Source: Candidatus Omnitrophota bacterium (lineage in GTDB: Bacteria > Omnitrophota > Koll11 > Gygaellales > Profunditerraquicolaceae). From it: a stretch of 5,412 nt of DNA. The stretch's first letter is position 1; each line of letters begins with the position of its first letter. Below are positions 1-4,770 of this stretch, in pieces. Under the pieces are notes generated by a model. The model ran no database searches and was not told where the DNA came from. It saw nothing but the letters and a program-made list of their open reading frames with translations. A program made the translations under genes and the position numbers. The stretch spans positions 2,574 to 7,985 of the forward strand of contig JAPLLP010000238.1 in assembly GCA_026387515.1 (NCBI GenBank). The letters are read 5' to 3'.

Positions 1-3
1 ACG

Positions 4-528
4 CTAAATATCCAGATGTTTCCTACATTTCTCTCTCATGCTCTTCTGCAACGTAACCACCCGCACATGAGAAACATTCAACCTCTTGCCTATCTCGCGT
101 GTGGTCAAACCTTCAAGACGCAACAAGAATACCTCTTTCTCCCGGTCTGTGAGCCCGTTATTCCTGATCGCTTCGATTAGCATGTCACAGTGAGCGCCCT
201 CGCGCAGCCCATCAACTCTACAAGAAGGCAAGATATCCCCCAAATCAAACCCCTCACCTTGCGCGTTAGTGAATGCGCTTAAGCTCTCTGCCTCTTGCTT
301 ATTGAAGCGTTTACGTAGATAATTCTTAAGGTGGAAATAACATCCTTGCAGGATGTAACTATTTGTCTTATCCGCGAGCTTGCAGTCTTTATAATCAAGC
401 AAGAGGCGCAACATCGCTTCCTGATAAAGGTCATCGTAGCCGACTGAGACAGCGCGTCCGCCTATCCTGTAAACAATTCGCTTTAAGGTCGGTGATACTT
501 CCTTTATCAGTTCTTCGAAATTCTTCAT
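4..528 (-). CDS. Small sigma70-family RNA polymerase sigma factor (174 aa)
   Basis: This is a probable alternative sigma factor that would direct RNA polymerase to a specific promoter set. Residues about 25-76 look like sigma region 2 (YDDLYQEAMLRLL, then an aromatic/basic stretch ending HLKNYLRKRF). Residues about 124-172 look like region 4, with LTDREKEVFLLRLEGLTTREIGKRL followed by NVSHVRVV forming a helix-turn-helix. The 45 or so residues between are a linker, and region 3 and 1.1 are absent, as in small two-domain sigma factors. The ATG at 528 is preceded by GGAG with 5 nt spacing; the stop is TAG at 4-6, so the gene is complete. No anti-sigma gene is visible, but the next gene downstream is outside the window. 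Its leader contains an intrinsic terminator ending about 18 nt before the ATG, which suggests controlled read-through. A LuxR-type HTH regulator is the alternative, but the region 2-like half favours a sigma factor. The regulon cannot be told from sequence. Confidence 0.85.
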   Translation of the reverse strand: MKNFEELIKEVSPTLKRIVYRIGGRAVSVGYDDLYQEAMLRLLLDYKDCKLADKTNSYILQGCYFHLKNYLRKRFNKQEAESLSAFTNAQGEGFDLGDILPSCRVDGLREGAHCDMLIEAIRNNGLTDREKEVFLLRLEGLTTREIGKRLNVSHVRVVTLQKSMREKCRKHLDI

Positions 529-539
529 ACCTGCTCCAA

Positions 540-582
540 AATAAAAAGACGTCCTTTATCCAAATCTGGATGAAGGACGTCT
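540..582 (-). terminator. Intrinsic terminator or attenuator in the sigma-factor leader
   Basis: The arms at 547-562 and 567-582 form a 16-position stem: ten perfect pairs (AGACGTCCTT/AAGGACGTCT), one mismatch, then five pairs, closed by a 4-nt loop. Read on the minus strand, it is followed by TTTT, A, TTTT, the signature of an intrinsic terminator. The mismatch is A-C in minus-strand RNA and G-U in plus-strand RNA, but only the minus side has the T-tract. The T-tract runs straight into the GGAG ribosome-binding site of the sigma gene, so there is no room for a promoter between them. It therefore acts either as a second terminator for the upstream operon or as an attenuator. A GTAG tetranucleotide just 5' of the stem recalls REP elements, so a repeat origin is an alternative. 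Confidence 0.75.
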
Positions 583-594
583 ACGTCCCCAGTT

Positions 595-642
595 ACACCT
601 TGCGCTAATCGGAATTGCGCAAGTGTTTCGCTTCCTGCGAAA
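595..642 (-). other. Two hairpins between the tandem terminators
   Basis: The arms 599-605 and 617-623 (CTTGCGC/GCGCAAG) pair perfectly around an 11-nt loop. The stem is extended by ACA/TGT (595-597 with 624-626), leaving one bulged base at 598. Next to it, TTTCGC (626-631) and GCGAAA (637-642) pair around a 5-nt loop. The second hairpin uses bases that also belong to the T-tract of the upstream terminator (640-647), so the two structures may compete. No T-tract follows either hairpin and no open reading frame of note lies here. I do not recognise a known riboswitch or leader family. The structure is read directly from the sequence; any regulatory role is inferred from its position between two terminators and before a sigma gene. 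Confidence 0.5.
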
Positions 643-671
643 AAAAATCTTCCGGCGGATTTGCCAGAAGA
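640..671 (-). terminator. Intrinsic terminator of the nfnA-nfnB operon
   Basis: On the minus strand, TCTTCTGGC (671-663) and GCCGGAAGA (656-648) pair over nine positions around the loop AAATCC, followed by eight T residues (647-640). One pair is G-U in minus-strand RNA but would be C-A on the other strand, so the hairpin is oriented for minus-strand transcription. It lies about 60 nt downstream of the nfnB stop codon and is the natural end of that operon. A weak alternative hairpin upstream (AAGAC 679-683 with GTCTT 668-672) overlaps its first arm. Confidence 0.85.
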
Positions 672-708
672 CTTCAGTGTCTTAATTTACTTCCCTGTAA
701 CCAATTAA

Positions 709-736
709 AGTATATCACAATCTAATTACCTGTCAA
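709..736 (-). promoter_or_regulatory. Sigma70-type promoter overlapping the nfnB stop codon
   Basis: A perfect -35 hexamer TTGACA (731-736) and a -10 hexamer TATACT (709-714, five of six consensus bases) are separated by 16 nt. Transcription would start near 702 and run toward the sigma-factor gene, passing through terminators at 640-671 and 540-582. The TGA inside TTGACA is the stop codon of nfnB. A start here would give either an RNA of about 60 nt ending at the first terminator, or a roughly 175-nt structured leader for the sigma gene if the terminators are bypassed. No better promoter is visible between the terminators. Confidence 0.6.
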
Positions 737-2208
737 GTTTTTTTCGATAGGTAATCGATAATCGCTACTGCGGCTTTCTTAGCCATGCCCATGGCCTCGA
801 TTACTGTACCTTCTCCCCCCACAATATCCCCGCCGGCAAATACCCCCTTAATCGAGGTCTCCATGGTCTCAGGGTCAACTACAAGATCGGCGTATTTATC
901 CACTTTTAGCTCCGGCGTAACGCTAGTTAAAACCTGATTCGCCTTAAGCCCCACCGCGATTATCGCTACATCGCAATCAATCTCAAAATCACTCCCCTCT
1001 ATCGCAACAGGCCTTCTCCGGCCGGATTCATCCGGCTCACCCAGCCTGCACTGTAGGCATTTTATCTTCCTGACAAAACCCTTTTCGTCACCCACAAACT
1101 CAACCGGCTGCACCAGGAACTTAAAATTAACCCCCTCCTCTTTGGCATGCCCGATCTCAAGCCTGCGCGCGGGCAGCTCTACCTCAGTGCGACGATAGAT
1201 AATAGTGGTATCGGCAACCAATCCTTGCATCTTCTGCAGGCGTAGCGCAACGCGGGCCGCGTCCATAGCGGTATTGCCTCCGCCGATCACCACCATCTTC
1301 TTACCTATATTTACGGGGGTATGGAACTCAGGGAATTTATAAGCCGACATAAGATTGACGCGGGTAAGAAATTCATTAGCGGAATATATATTGCAGAGAT
1401 TTTCGCCCCCAACTCCTAAAAATCCGGGCACTCCCGCACCTAAGCCTAAGAATATACTAGAGAATCCTTCGGCAAAAAGCTCGGTTAATGTTTTAGTCCT
1501 ACCGATAATGAAATTAGGGACAAATTCTACGCCCAGTACTTTGAGATAATTTATTTCGTGATCCAGGATATCCCGGGGAAGGCGAAAAGGCGGTATGCCG
1601 TAACGTAACACCCCTCCCAATAGTTGTAAGGCCTCAAAACAAACTACCTTGATCCCTTTTCTGGCCAGCTCACCGGCACAACAGAGGCCTGCCGGGCCGG
1701 AACCCACTACCGCAACCCTGCATTTGGATAATTTCTGTTCAACTGCGGATTGCCCCTCCAGATTACTATTCAGGCCAAAATCTCCAGAAAAACGCTCCAG
1801 AAAATGTATGTTAATCGCGCCCTCCGAAGCAAAGGGCAACCCCCCTTTTTTATTAAGAACGCATGCAAAGCGGCACTGGTATTCCGCCGGACAAACCCTG
1901 CCGCAAATAGAAGGAAAATTATTTTTCTCTTTGATCATATTATAGGCCCCGAAATAATCCTTGTCTGTAAGCTTTTTGATAAAAGTCTTGATGTCTATGC
2001 CTACGGGGCAACCGGCTATGCATTTAGGATCCTTGCACTGCAGGCATCTTGAAGCCTCCTGCAGCATCTCCCCTTCACTATAGCCTAAAACTACCTCGGA
2101 GAAATTTTGCGCCCTGATAGCGCTAGACAGCTCTTTAGGATAATTTTTGCAGGTTACAGGCATGCTTCTCTTTCTCTTGGTAAATACAGTTTCTTTTGAT
2201 AAGCTCAT
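733..2208 (-). CDS. nfnB: NfnB / GltD-like FAD, NAD(P)H and [4Fe-4S] oxidoreductase subunit (491 aa)
   Basis: This is the large subunit of an NADH-dependent reduced ferredoxin:NADP+ oxidoreductase (also described as sulfide dehydrogenase SudA, and homologous to glutamate synthase small subunit). It is soluble and, in characterised Nfn enzymes, binds FAD, NADP(H) and two [4Fe-4S] clusters for electron bifurcation. Counting from the ATG at 2208, the cluster cysteines are C55, C58, C63, C67 (CLQC, then C-4-CP) and C102, C106, C112, C116. The FAD Rossmann motif GSGPAG is at 169-174, the NADP motif GGGNTAMD at 309-316, and the C-terminal FAD motif GVFAGGD at 455-461. A TTG at 2232 gives a longer frame, but the ATG at 2208 has AGGTGG 6 nt upstream and an N-terminus of family-like length. 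The gene overlaps the end of nfnA by 74 nt, implying translational coupling. The partner nfnA argues for Nfn/Sud rather than glutamate synthase, since no large GltB-type subunit is present. Confidence 0.9.
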   Translation of the reverse strand: MSLSKETVFTKRKRSMPVTCKNYPKELSSAIRAQNFSEVVLGYSEGEMLQEASRCLQCKDPKCIAGCPVGIDIKTFIKKLTDKDYFGAYNMIKEKNNFPSICGRVCPAEYQCRFACVLNKKGGLPFASEGAINIHFLERFSGDFGLNSNLEGQSAVEQKLSKCRVAVVGSGPAGLCCAGELARKGIKVVCFEALQLLGGVLRYGIPPFRLPRDILDHEINYLKVLGVEFVPNFIIGRTKTLTELFAEGFSSIFLGLGAGVPGFLGVGGENLCNIYSANEFLTRVNLMSAYKFPEFHTPVNIGKKMVVIGGGNTAMDAARVALRLQKMQGLVADTTIIYRRTEVELPARRLEIGHAKEEGVNFKFLVQPVEFVGDEKGFVRKIKCLQCRLGEPDESGRRRPVAIEGSDFEIDCDVAIIAVGLKANQVLTSVTPELKVDKYADLVVDPETMETSIKGVFAGGDIVGGEGTVIEAMGMAKKAAVAIIDYLSKKT

Positions 2209-2959
2209 CCCAATCCACCTGATGCGAATCAAATTCGGGGCCGTCTATACAACTAAACCTAGTCTTGCCAGCTACTGTCACGCGACAACAACCACACATA
2301 CCGGTAGCGTCTACCATCAAGGCATTCAAGGAAACTACCGTCCTGACTCCAAAGGGACCGGTCACTGAAGAAACCCGCCTCATCATCGGTATAGGGCCAA
2401 CCGCATAGACCAGGCCATATTTGTGTTTCTCCAGTAATTCCTGGAGTATATCGGTAACAAAACCTTTTCTGGCATAGGAGCCATCATCTGTAGTAACATA
2501 AAACTCATCCGCTAAACCTTTAAGTTCTTTTTCTAGAATTAAAAGTGATTTAGCCCTTGCCCCTATTATTAAGGTAAGATGATTTCCCTTCTCTTTCAAG
2601 GCCCTGGCCACAGGGTAGATCTCGGCAATACCCACGCCTCCACCAACCAATATTACCTCCCCAAGATCAGCTACCTCGGTAGGATGACCTAATGGGCCAA
2701 CCAGGGCGTATAAAGAATCCCCAACCTCCATCTTCCCCAGGAGTTTAGTGGTTAATCCGGCTTCCTGAAAAATTAGAGTTATGCCCTCTTTATCCCTTGC
2801 CACCACGGTTAGAGGGATACGCTCACCTTTTTCACTTACCATCAATACTACAAATTGACCCGGCAAGACCTTGGCGGCAATATGGCTAGAGGCGATTTTC
2901 ATGCGAGTAATCCTTACCCCGTTCTCTTCGGCAACAATCTCTTTGCGCAGTATCTTCAC
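2135..2959 (-). CDS. nfnA: NfnA / SudB-like FAD and [2Fe-2S] oxidoreductase subunit (274 aa)
   Basis: This is the small subunit of the NfnAB (or SudAB) complex, which exchanges electrons between NADH, ferredoxin and NADP+. The fold is that of ferredoxin-NADP reductase. Residues 1-95 form the FAD barrel with RIPLT at 47-51. The NAD domain follows, with VGGGVG at 105-110 and the GARAK segment near 133. The C-terminal [2Fe-2S] segment has C222, C225 and C237 in GMCGCCRV and FSCIDGPEFD, and D217 in MVDATG as the probable non-cysteine ligand known for this family. C224 is an additional cysteine. The start is GTG at 2959 with GAGG 7 nt upstream. It begins 22 nt after the tiny basic gene and overlaps nfnB by 74 nt, so the three are likely co-transcribed. 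DHOD electron-transfer subunit PyrK is a homologous alternative, but the C-terminal DGPEFD block and the nfnB neighbour favour NfnA. Confidence 0.9.
   Translation of the reverse strand: MKILRKEIVAEENGVRITRMKIASSHIAAKVLPGQFVVLMVSEKGERIPLTVVARDKEGITLIFQEAGLTTKLLGKMEVGDSLYALVGPLGHPTEVADLGEVILVGGGVGIAEIYPVARALKEKGNHLTLIIGARAKSLLILEKELKGLADEFYVTTDDGSYARKGFVTDILQELLEKHKYGLVYAVGPIPMMRRVSSVTGPFGVRTVVSLNALMVDATGMCGCCRVTVAGKTRFSCIDGPEFDSHQVDWDELIKRNCIYQEKEKHACNLQKLS
2215..2220 (-). promoter_or_regulatory. Ribosome-binding site that decides the nfnB start
   Basis: AGGTGG lies 6 nt before the ATG at 2208, inside the 3' part of nfnA. It favours this ATG over the in-frame TTG at 2232. It is also better than the downstream ATG at 2163, which has only a purine-rich stretch before it. 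Confidence 0.65.
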
Positions 2960-2981
2960 AATATTACCTCAAGTTAGCAGA

Positions 2982-3062
2982 TTACCCTAAACAAGGTTTT
3001 CTACCTTTATTCGCCTTCTTTGAACGCCAATTAAGCTTGCCTCTACGTTTACGCTTTCCCAT
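2982..3062 (-). CDS. Tiny, very basic 26-residue protein, possibly Thx-like ribosomal protein
   Basis: The frame ATG (3062) to TAA (2982) encodes 26 residues beginning MGKRKRRGKLNWRSKK and ending NKGRKPCLG. About half the residues are Lys or Arg, as expected for an RNA-binding or ribosomal protein. A strong GGAGG lies 6 nt before the ATG, and a conserved structured leader precedes it, which argues that it is translated. It resembles bacterial ribosomal protein bTHX (Thx, about 26 residues): both begin MGK, share an RRGK(I/L) motif near the start, and have a basic tail with an R-x-P or RKP element. The match is short and needs a gap, so this is an inference. The tail also vaguely recalls bL34, but that protein is longer. 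It lies 22 nt upstream of nfnA and 90 nt after the CsgG-like gene. It is easily missed because of its size. Confidence 0.6.
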   Translation of the reverse strand: MGKRKRRGKLNWRSKKANKGRKPCLG

Positions 3063-3066
3063 TTTT

Positions 3067-3118
3067 GTCCTCCTTCACAGTAAGTGAACGCCGGCGCAAA
3101 TCCTATTAGCGCCGGGCG
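3067..3118 (-). promoter_or_regulatory. Structured leader element, copy B, before the tiny basic gene
   Basis: In minus-strand order there is a stem-loop (arms 3109-3118 and 3089-3097; nine pairs with one bulged C, 11-nt loop). A short hairpin TTCAC-loop-GTGAA (3074-3088) follows, abutting GGAGG (3069-3073), with 6 nt to the ATG. The 20 nt from the ribosome-binding site through the small hairpin match copy A at 4334-4352 except for one inserted base. The loop also keeps AATCCTATTA (plus strand), close to the AATCCTATA of copy A. There is no T-tract, so it is not a terminator. A role in translation control or mRNA stability is inferred. Confidence 0.6.
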
Positions 3119-3147
3119 CCTATCTGGGCCAGGTAGCCTATTAGCGC
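3102..3147. repeat. Direct repeat CCTATTAGCGC, two copies 35 nt apart
   Basis: CCTATTAGCGC occurs at 3102-3112 and again at 3137-3147 on the plus strand. The first copy is the loop and arm of leader element B; the second lies just past the stop codon of the CsgG-like gene, followed by GGG as in the first copy. It looks like a partial third copy of the leader element or a short local duplication. Confidence 0.55.
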
Positions 3148-3152
3148 GGGGT

Positions 3153-3827
3153 CTAATACTTGTTGTATTTCCCCGGGATGCTCCCGGTTATGTAACGCAT
3201 TGCCTCGAAGATACAGATACGGATGGCCTTTTCCATCGGGGTATTGGCATAGGCAAAAAGATTACTCCCCAAAGCCCAGTTCGACGAAGAGCCGGCCATA
3301 ACCGCTCCGGATATATCCGTTGCCTGGCCCTGGACCCGGCCGGCAGCCACTATCTGCGAAGTGGCCGCATCGGTGACGCGGATATCCAGTGCGATGTGCG
3401 CCTTATTCAGGGTTACGCCCAACAATCCTCCTAAGACGCCGCTATTCACGCCGCCTCCTCCTCCAGTTCCAGCGCTCCCTCCTGAAGCCTGAGGTTCAAA
3501 ATCTGAAACAGTCACGCTTACAATTAGATCCGCCGCGGGCTCCTTTGTTTTCTGGAAACTCTCCGGCTCTAGGATCTTAAAATGATTCCCGGAACTCAGG
3601 GCAGCCAGAAACATCTCTTTAAGCCCCAAACCAATCTTCTGGCTCGCCTTGGAAGCTGTAACCGTAAAATCCGCAACTTCTACCCTGGCCTTGGGGCCGG
3701 AGTAAGCCGTCGGAGAAACTCCCGACTCATTACGGCCTGAAGGGCGCAAACGCGCGCACCCCTCTAATACCCCTATCAAAAGGCATATAGTCACAATAAC
3801 TAAACCCCTGTGCATCCTTCTAATCAC
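3153..3827 (-). CDS. CsgG-family outer-membrane lipoprotein (224 aa)
   Basis: This probable lipoprotein belongs to the CsgG/HfaB family, whose best-known member is the curli secretion pore. A basic start and hydrophobic stretch (about residues 7-22) lead to a lipobox-like LEGC with the lipidated cysteine at C24; the Glu before Gly is unusual. The family core follows: VEVADFTVTASKASQKIGLG (49-68), the KILEPE segment (84-89), a DLIVSVTVSDF strand (100-110), and LDIRVTDAATSQIVAAG (147-163). A Gly/Ser-rich insert occupies 114-137. At 224 residues it is shorter than E. coli CsgG (277), so a pore-forming role is not established. The GTG start at 3827 shares its first G with the TAG stop of the upstream gene (TAGTG), so translation is probably coupled; an ATG four codons in has poor ribosome-binding-site spacing. 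No CsgA/B/E/F homologue is present in the window. Confidence 0.75.
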   Translation of the reverse strand: MIRRMHRGLVIVTICLLIGVLEGCARLRPSGRNESGVSPTAYSGPKARVEVADFTVTASKASQKIGLGLKEMFLAALSSGNHFKILEPESFQKTKEPAADLIVSVTVSDFEPQASGGSAGTGGGGGVNSGVLGGLLGVTLNKAHIALDIRVTDAATSQIVAAGRVQGQATDISGAVMAGSSSNWALGSNLFAYANTPMEKAIRICIFEAMRYITGSIPGKYNKY

Positions 3828-4327
3828 TAATTAGTCTTTTCGGTAGCCGTAGGCTCTGCTTGTGTCTCATTAGAGACTCCGCTGTCCTGCGCAGCTGGCT
3901 TAGGCTGAACTTGGGGCACACTAGTTTGTTGCGGAGAGGCTTGTGGCTCAGGCGCAATTTCCGGTTTTTCTATGCTGATATTCTTGGAGATATTCTTACC
4001 ATCGGAGGATACGATATAATCAATACTCACGGTATCCTGGGGTTTTATCTCTTCAAATGACTTAATGTTATCGAGTATCGTCTTGTTATCCACCGCTACA
4101 GTCATTTCCTTCTCTTGATCGGTCTCGTAATCAAAATATTTCACAACCAAACTCTTGTTCTGCGAGTCTATCGAAGACACCTCTCCCCAGAGCCATAAAA
4201 TATCAGCCTCCACTACCCCTTCTTCATTCTTCGGGGTCTGGGTAGCCTGTTCTTGGGCTAAACCCCTATTCGTATATACAAAAAATAAACAAGCCAGGCT
4301 TATCAAAATGAAGGCGATCTTTTTCAT
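3827..4327 (-). CDS. Secreted protein with small beta-rich domain and Pro/Gln-rich tail (166 aa)
   Basis: I do not recognise a named family. The first 24 residues are a classical Sec signal peptide (MKK, then hydrophobic IAFILISLACLFFVY, with likely cleavage near GLA/QEQ). Residues about 40-123 look like a compact beta domain (ILWLWGEVSSIDSQNKSLVV ... DTVSIDY ... ISKNISIEKPE). The pattern of a strand containing G-x-V-xx-I-D, a charged turn and a closing DxVxIDY strand recalls OB-fold-like periplasmic domains such as DUF5666, but that is only a resemblance. Residues about 124-166 are Pro/Gln/Ala/Thr/Glu-rich and probably disordered. The ATG has GGAGG 6 nt upstream within a structured leader, and a good promoter lies further upstream, so this is the first gene of the operon. 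It shares one base with the CsgG-like gene, suggesting the two act together in the envelope. Confidence 0.8.
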   Translation of the reverse strand: MKKIAFILISLACLFFVYTNRGLAQEQATQTPKNEEGVVEADILWLWGEVSSIDSQNKSLVVKYFDYETDQEKEMTVAVDNKTILDNIKSFEEIKPQDTVSIDYIVSSDGKNISKNISIEKPEIAPEPQASPQQTSVPQVQPKPAAQDSGVSNETQAEPTATEKTN

Positions 4328-4333
4328 TGAATA

Positions 4334-4377
4334 CCTCCTTCACAGTAGTGAACCCCAATCCTATAGGATTGGGGGTT
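4334..4377 (-). promoter_or_regulatory. Structured leader element, copy A, before the secreted-protein gene
   Basis: In minus-strand order there is a stem-loop with nine perfect pairs (4366-4374 with 4353-4361, TATA loop). Two further pairs extend it past one bulged C. A short TTCAC/GTGAA hairpin (4339-4343 with 4348-4352) follows and abuts GGAGG (4334-4338), 6 nt before the ATG. The outer two pairs of the large stem share bases with the small hairpin, so the two structures may compete. No T-tract follows. It is a diverged copy of the element at 3067-3118. Confidence 0.65.
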
Positions 4378-4413
4378 AATCAGTAAGGCCGGATACATTG
4401 AATTTCAAAAAAT

Positions 4414-4442
4414 ACTTTAACATAAACAACCCCTTTTGTCAA
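4414..4442 (-). promoter_or_regulatory. Sigma70-type promoter of the secreted protein - CsgG - nfn operon
   Basis: A perfect TTGACA (4437-4442) and TAAAGT (4414-4419, four of six consensus bases) are separated by the ideal 17 nt. The start would be near 4407, giving an untranslated leader of about 80 nt that contains the whole structured element copy A. No other convincing promoter is seen between here and nfnB, so all five genes probably depend on it. Confidence 0.65.
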
Positions 4443-4463
4443 ATGTATAAAGCCCAAGAAAAT

Positions 4464-4520
4464 AATAAGGGTTAATAGGCGCCTGATCTTATTGCTCAGG
4501 CATCTCTATTAACCCTTATT
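4464..4520 (-). terminator. Long hairpin terminator after the two-helix membrane protein gene
   Basis: AATAAGGGTTAATAG (4464-4478) pairs perfectly over 15 positions with CTATTAACCCTTATT (4506-4520). An inner stem, GCCTGA (4481-4486) with TCAGGC (4496-4501), adds six pairs around a 9-nt loop. On the minus strand it ends in TTATT followed by ATTTTC, a moderately T-rich tail. It begins 22 nt after the stop codon and separates this gene from the next promoter. The stem is equally good on the plus strand, but no plus-strand gene approaches it. Confidence 0.8.
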
Positions 4521-4542
4521 TTACTACAGGAAAGTAACCCTT

Positions 4543-4758
4543 TTATTCTTTAGCTATCGCGAGGGTAATCACACCCGCTAAGAGCAAAAATAGGCCAATG
4601 CCCCCCTCAATGAGAGCTAATAATTGTGGCCACCACTTAATAATAGCCAGGACGCCCAGGGCTAAAAACACCAGACCCAAAAGCACCTTAAAAATAGTTG
4701 ACATCGTCTTTTTCATATCACAACATTTCTTTTCTTCTTGTTTTACTTCTTCTGCCAT
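4543..4758 (-). CDS. Small two-helix inner-membrane protein (71 aa)
   Basis: The family is not recognised. The first 20 residues are charged and cytosolic in character (MAEEVKQEEKKCCDMKKT) and include an adjacent cysteine pair at C12-C13. Two hydrophobic segments follow, about residues 22-40 (FKVLLGLVFLALGVLAII) and 45-69 (QLLALIEGGIGLFLLLAGVI), joined by a short KWWP turn. This predicts a helical hairpin with both ends on the same side, probably the cytoplasm given the lysines. GGAGGTG lies about 5 nt before the ATG. The gene starts 12 nt after the acyltransferase stop codon and is followed by a strong terminator, so it is the last gene of that transcript. An accessory role in lipid or envelope biogenesis is possible from context only. 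Confidence 0.8.
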   Translation of the reverse strand: MAEEVKQEEKKCCDMKKTMSTIFKVLLGLVFLALGVLAIIKWWPQLLALIEGGIGLFLLLAGVITLAIAKE

Positions 4759-4770
4759 ATTTCACCTCCC

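Noticed and set aside
547..600. REP/RAYT-type palindromic repeat (GTAG before a palindrome, with AACTGGGGACG next to it)
   Set aside because: Only one copy is in the window and no RAYT transposase is present; the T-tract makes a terminator the simpler reading. A genome-wide repeat count would decide.
363..608. Plus-strand open frame of 81 codons
   Set aside because: It overlaps the sigma-factor gene and the terminator region antisense, has no ribosome-binding site and no recognisable domain.
589..704. Long-range pairing of GTTACA (592-597) with TGTAAC (696-701), closing a 6S- or riboswitch-like domain
   Set aside because: Only six Watson-Crick pairs plus wobbles, it competes with a stronger hairpin at 595-626, and no known riboswitch consensus was recognised.
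1649..2052. Overlapping plus-strand frames of about 100 codons opposite nfnB
   Set aside because: They mirror a strongly conserved gene, have no supporting translation signals and show low-complexity shadow composition.
2209..2232. Longer nfnB with a TTG start at 2232
   Set aside because: The ATG at 2208 has an AGGTGG at good spacing; the extra eight residues match nothing in the family.
2982..3062. Assignment of the tiny gene as ribosomal protein bL34
   Set aside because: The tail has some similarity to the bL34 C-terminus, but bL34 is about 44 residues and its conserved N-terminal half is absent.
3084..3434. Plus-strand frame of 116 codons opposite the CsgG-like gene
   Set aside because: It is antisense to a recognisable domain and no ribosome-binding site was seen.
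4351..4377. Hairpin before the secreted-protein gene as a terminator
   Set aside because: No T-tract follows on either strand, and it lies inside the leader between promoter and ribosome-binding site.
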